From JBFIHF01 sp964411125 (lineage in GTDB: Bacteria; Myxococcota_A; Bradymonadia; Bradymonadales; Bradymonadaceae): a stretch of DNA of 64,000 nucleotides. Position numbers and translations under genes: made by a program. Position 1 is the stretch's first letter. Every line of letters begins with the position of its first letter. Below the pieces are notes generated by a model that ran no database searches, was not told where the DNA came from, and saw only the letters and a program-made list of their open reading frames with translations. Shown here one piece after another: positions 60,831 through 64,000 of the stretch. The stretch is taken from positions 1 through 64,000 of the forward strand of contig CAYPJU010000012.1 of NCBI GenBank assembly GCA_964411125.1. Reading direction: 5' to 3'.

Positions 60831-63800
60831 GCCCACTCGTCCTCTGTGATGTCCCACACGACGTCCTCGATCTCCGACTCGATCGCGGCGAACGGATCGT
60901 CGGGATCGAACTTCAGCCCATCGAAGCTCTCCATCGAGATTTCGCGGGTCCGCGCATTGTAGGTGCGCGCGACGTAGTGCTGTGTCGGGAGCGCCGTGAC
61001 CGACCACGGCCAGGGCCACGCCGCGTACTCTTCCCCCTCGATGACGTTCACCACGGCGTTCCCCTCCGCAGAGATCAACCGATGAAGCCCGTGTTCGGCG
61101 CGACCGAGCGGACGCGCCGCGTAGCCTCGGATCTCGAGCGCCAGGATCTCCCCTTGCGGCTCGTCGGTACGCTCCCATGCGACGCGATTCTCATCGTATT
61201 GCGGTCCGTCGCCCGGGTCCGGGAACTTCGCGGCGAGCTCCCGCTGGGGCAGAGATCGCCAGATCTGAAAGTCCCAGCCATGCGCTTTCGCGCGCTTTCG
61301 GTACCACTGGACGAGCTTCGCGCGAAACTCCTGCGCGGCCGCCCCCTGAGCCGTCAGCGCGAGCACGCTTCGATCCGGATCGTGGTACGCACCACGCAAC
61401 ATCTCCATGATCACCGCGCCCGTCCTCGCTGTCAGCTCTTCCAGGCGGTCCATCAGATCGTCGGAGAGAGCGAACGTACGGCCGTGGTACGCCTCGGCCG
61501 CGAGGTCTTCCAGCGCTGCGAGTTCCTGGGTGATCTCTCGGGCCGGCACGACCACCCGGCGCGCCCGCTCCGCGTCGGTGGCGAGGGTCGAAGCGCTAGG
61601 GTCCTCCCAGAACTGCTGGGCCTGGCTCGACAGATCGAAGTTTTCCACCCGCCACTCCAGATCGCCGAACACCGCCGTGCGAAGATAACGCTGGAGCCGG
61701 CGCCGCAGGCTCGTGATCTGCTCGATCTGATCGAGTAGCTCGTTCCGCGCCGACACGTTGCTCCCCTGCCCAGAGACGATCCGCACGTCCCACGCGAGCC
61801 CGACCTTGCGCACGGAGCCTCGCGGAACAGTCACCTCCACGCGGCGGCTCGCGCCCCCCTTCACCAGCTCCCGCGTCGTCGCGAGCCTTCGAGACAGCTC
61901 CCCGACCACTTCGCGCTCGACAACGCGCTTGAGCGGGCGGGCCCCGTACCGAGGGTCCCAGCCGCGCGCCGCAACCCAGGCAGCGACTCGCTCGTCGAGG
62001 GAGAGTTCGACGTCCTGCGCTCGCAGGCCGACGCGCTCGCTCAACTTCGCCAGTTCGCGGACCGCGATCTGCTCGACGACGTCTTCGCTCAAGGCATTGA
62101 ACGGGATGAACTGGTCGATCCGGGCGAGGAACTCCGGCCGGAAGAATCGTTCCGCTTCGCGCCGAAAGTGAGCTGCGTACTCGCCGTTGCCGGCCGCGTC
62201 ACCGAAACCGATCGCCGGGCGCAGACTGTCGACCCCGAGGTTGCTCGTCATGATGACGATCGTGTTCCGAAAACCGGTCGTTCGACCGTTCACGTCGGTC
62301 AGCCGAGCTTCCCCGAGAACCTGCAGCAGGAGGTCGAAGACGCCCGGGTGCGCCTTCTCGATCTCGTCGAGGAGCACGACGGAGAACGGTTGTCGTCGGA
62401 CCGGACCGGTCAGATCCCCTTCGTCCCGGCCCTCGCCGATCAGCCGGGCGTACGCGTCCGCGTGACCGTATTCGCTCATGTCGATGCGGACGAGCCGCGA
62501 CTCGTCGCCGAACAGATAGGCCGCGAGTGCCTTCGCCAGCTCCGTCTTCCCCACCCCCGTCGGGCCGACGAAAAGGAATGACCCGAGCGGCTTGTCCGGG
62601 GACGACAGGCCCGCCTTCGTGATGCCGACGACGTCCGCGACGCGCCGAACCGCTTCGGCCTGTCCCATGACGCGAGCGGAGAGCGTCGCGACGACGCGCT
62701 CCACGTCGAGCTGCCGATCGTCGTGCAGCAAGATCGGCGGCAGCCCCGAAGCGCGACAAAACTCGTCGACCAACGACGCTTCGTCGACCATGTCCCGCAA
62801 CGCGTTCGCCGCCGTCCGCATCGCGCGTCGTACGAAGTCGATCGTTCGACCGACGGTGCTCCCGTCCTGCGCGAACCGCTGCTGGAGCGTCCACGCCCGC
62901 TCGACACCCGAAGACGTCACCACGACACCCTCGCGACGACCGAGCCGCTCGATCGCACGACGGACGATCGCGAGCCCCTCGTTCTCCGGCGGATCCTCCA
63001 ACCGAATCACAGTGAAGGCACGCGCGAACCCGATGTCGCGTCGCTCGATCTCGTTCCACTCCTGTGCGGTCGCTTCAGCGACCGTGCGAAGCCCGTGGTC
63101 GGCCAGAACCGGCTTCAAGAATTGTGCGAGGTTGTAGTCGCTGCCCACGTACTTCCCGGCATCCAGCGCTTCGATCAGCCGCCCCATGTAGAGGATCCCG
63201 TCAATCTCCTGAAGCTCGGCCACGATCTCCTGACACTGCTGCCGCCAGTCCATCGTCATCCCGTCCGTCGAAACCATCCGCGGAGGATCTGCGAACCAGA
63301 TTGGATGGGGGGCGCGTCCCTCCTGCCCGACGTGCAGGTGCGCCACGTGTTTTACGAGGGCGGTCTTTCCGACCCGCGGAGGCCCGACCAGGACGACCGC
63401 CGCCGGACGGTGACTCTCCAGAAGATCTCGCAGCTCGGTCACTTTGGTGGAACGACCGAACGTCTCGACGATTCCGCGCTCGTCCGCTTCGGCGGGGGCG
63501 AGCCCCGACCAGTCTTGAGCCACACCGTCCAGAAACGGCGTGGCTGGCACCGCGTCGACCGAGAAGTCCTCCAGATCTTCGTCGGCGAACTCCGATTGCC
63601 ACACAGCCCCGACATCGACGCGCTTCAGATCCAGCGGCTCGAAATCCAGGTCGATCGTCTCGACGGCGTAGTTCGACGGAGGCGGTCGATGCATGGAGAG
63701 CTGTTCGCTCCGCGGCCTGATAAGATCAGCCAGATCGGAGAGCGCCCGCTCCTCGGCCCCCGGGCGCACGACGGTCCAGGCGCCCTGCCATCTCCACAAC

Positions 63801-63952
63801 GGCAGGTAGACTCGCACGAGCTCGTCGGAGATCCGCGTCGTGACGACATCGACCTCCGCCTCGACGACCAGAGGCGCTACCTCCCAGCTCTCCCCCGACT
63901 CCGCCCAGTGGTAATGAGCGCTCTCGAAGAGGGGCATTGAAGTCCGCGACAT
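60827..63952 (-). CDS. Clp-type double AAA+ ATPase fused to release-factor-2-like module, first gene of cluster
   Basis: 1041 residues. The N-terminus (1-165) is of no known family. NBD1 has the Walker A GPPRVGKT (190-197) but the Walker B is gone (GILYMGRL). NBD2 is intact: GPTGVGKT (463-470) and VVLLDEIEKAH (Asp529/Glu530), followed by AIGFGD (IGF loop). From about 730 a coiled coil leads to FWEDPSAS (781-788), then a helical stretch, LALTAQGAAAQEFRAKLVQWYRKRAK (864-889) and LEIRGYAARPLGRAEHGLHRL (939-959). These are the landmarks of RF2 domain 1 and the PCRF domain (FWdDp, aG-GGteA, G-AyG-E-GvHRL). There is no GGQ. The frame is open to the window edge, so the true start may be further upstream. 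Confidence 0.88.
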   Translation of the reverse strand: MSRTSMPLFESAHYHWAESGESWEVAPLVVEAEVDVVTTRISDELVRVYLPLWRWQGAWTVVRPGAEERALSDLADLIRPRSEQLSMHRPPPSNYAVETIDLDFEPLDLKRVDVGAVWQSEFADEDLEDFSVDAVPATPFLDGVAQDWSGLAPAEADERGIVETFGRSTKVTELRDLLESHRPAAVVLVGPPRVGKTALVKHVAHLHVGQEGRAPHPIWFADPPRMVSTDGMTMDWRQQCQEIVAELQEIDGILYMGRLIEALDAGKYVGSDYNLAQFLKPVLADHGLRTVAEATAQEWNEIERRDIGFARAFTVIRLEDPPENEGLAIVRRAIERLGRREGVVVTSSGVERAWTLQQRFAQDGSTVGRTIDFVRRAMRTAANALRDMVDEASLVDEFCRASGLPPILLHDDRQLDVERVVATLSARVMGQAEAVRRVADVVGITKAGLSSPDKPLGSFLFVGPTGVGKTELAKALAAYLFGDESRLVRIDMSEYGHADAYARLIGEGRDEGDLTGPVRRQPFSVVLLDEIEKAHPGVFDLLLQVLGEARLTDVNGRTTGFRNTIVIMTSNLGVDSLRPAIGFGDAAGNGEYAAHFRREAERFFRPEFLARIDQFIPFNALSEDVVEQIAVRELAKLSERVGLRAQDVELSLDERVAAWVAARGWDPRYGARPLKRVVEREVVGELSRRLATTRELVKGGASRRVEVTVPRGSVRKVGLAWDVRIVSGQGSNVSARNELLDQIEQITSLRRRLQRYLRTAVFGDLEWRVENFDLSSQAQQFWEDPSASTLATDAERARRVVVPAREITQELAALEDLAAEAYHGRTFALSDDLMDRLEELTARTGAVIMEMLRGAYHDPDRSVLALTAQGAAAQEFRAKLVQWYRKRAKAHGWDFQIWRSLPQRELAAKFPDPGDGPQYDENRVAWERTDEPQGEILALEIRGYAARPLGRAEHGLHRLISAEGNAVVNVIEGEEYAAWPWPWSVTALPTQHYVARTYNARTREISMESFDGLKFDPDDPFAAIESEIEDVVWDITEDEWA

Positions 63953-64000
63953 CCGTGGCGTCGATTCGGTTCCGAGCTGCTTGACGAGTTTCGGGTGGCT
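63953..64000 (-). other. Window edge upstream of the first Clp-type gene
   Basis: No stop codon occurs in frame between the ATG at 63952 and the edge, and no clear Shine-Dalgarno precedes that ATG. The gene may begin outside the window or overlap an upstream operon gene. Confidence 0.4.

Overview
The window is 64 kb of high-GC bacterial chromosome, densely coded on both strands. Several signs point to a deltaproteobacterial/Myxococcota-type organism, most likely of the Bradymonadales kind: lipoproteins with Asn-Asn-Gly-Thr spacers behind the lipobox, long lipoproteins made of thrombospondin type-3 (DxDxDG) repeats, secreted proteins ending in a hydrophobic stretch plus an Arg cluster (MYXO-CTERM-like), several Ser/Thr kinase-like proteins, and a partial type III secretion locus. 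The taxonomic placement is inference from these features. No rRNA, tRNA, CRISPR array or intact insertion sequence was recognised.

Layout. 1-1839 is the 3' part of clpB. 2059-10933 holds cell-surface genes (two type-3-repeat lipoproteins, an NNGT-spacer lipoprotein, two secreted MYXO-CTERM-like proteins) and a degenerate membrane kinase. 10983-19626 on the minus strand is a chain of a family-5 solute-binding lipoprotein, a TlpA-like thioredoxin, an RND adaptor, an RND pump, a small conserved protein and a secreted VWA protein; the first four genes overlap. A small membrane protein and a metallophosphoesterase follow upstream. 21414-23090 is a bacterial XPB helicase. 23091-24270 is a long gene-free stretch rich in hairpins. 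24271-29052 carries a membrane Ser/Thr kinase, rimK, a kinase-N-lobe/hydrolase fusion and a receiver protein with acidic repeats. 29194-37659 carries valS, a SprT-like protease, a four-haem cytochrome lipoprotein with a 5'-nucleotidase-like part, a Cys-rich lipoprotein, an unknown acidic protein and an envelope protein.

37719-45604 is a sigma54-type response regulator divergent from a PUFA-synthase-like megasynthase. The synthase reads as two frames, KS-AT-ACP-ACP and KR-DH, joined at a run of ten A; the downstream frame stays open back through the run, so one 2090-residue protein is likely after a -1 shift or an extra A. 45786-50237 is a type III secretion operon in the order sctI-J-K-L-N-O plus one unknown gene, followed by a Crp-like regulator, an unknown gene and the helicase gene hrpB.

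54160-63952 on the minus strand ends the window. A BON-domain protein with a Q/Y/G-rich low-complexity region lies beside the most unusual locus: three overlapping genes for large double-AAA+ Clp-type ATPases. All three have non-ClpA/B N-termini, a degenerate Walker B in the first AAA+ domain, an intact second AAA+ domain with an IGF/VGF/LGF-like loop of the type that docks ClpP, and no ClpB middle domain. The first-transcribed protein carries a C-terminal module that resembles domain 1 plus the PCRF domain of peptide-chain release factor 2, without a GGQ motif. The second may carry a decayed version. I propose this as a candidate undescribed system that links a Clp unfoldase to stalled ribosomes or nascent chains; that function is inference.
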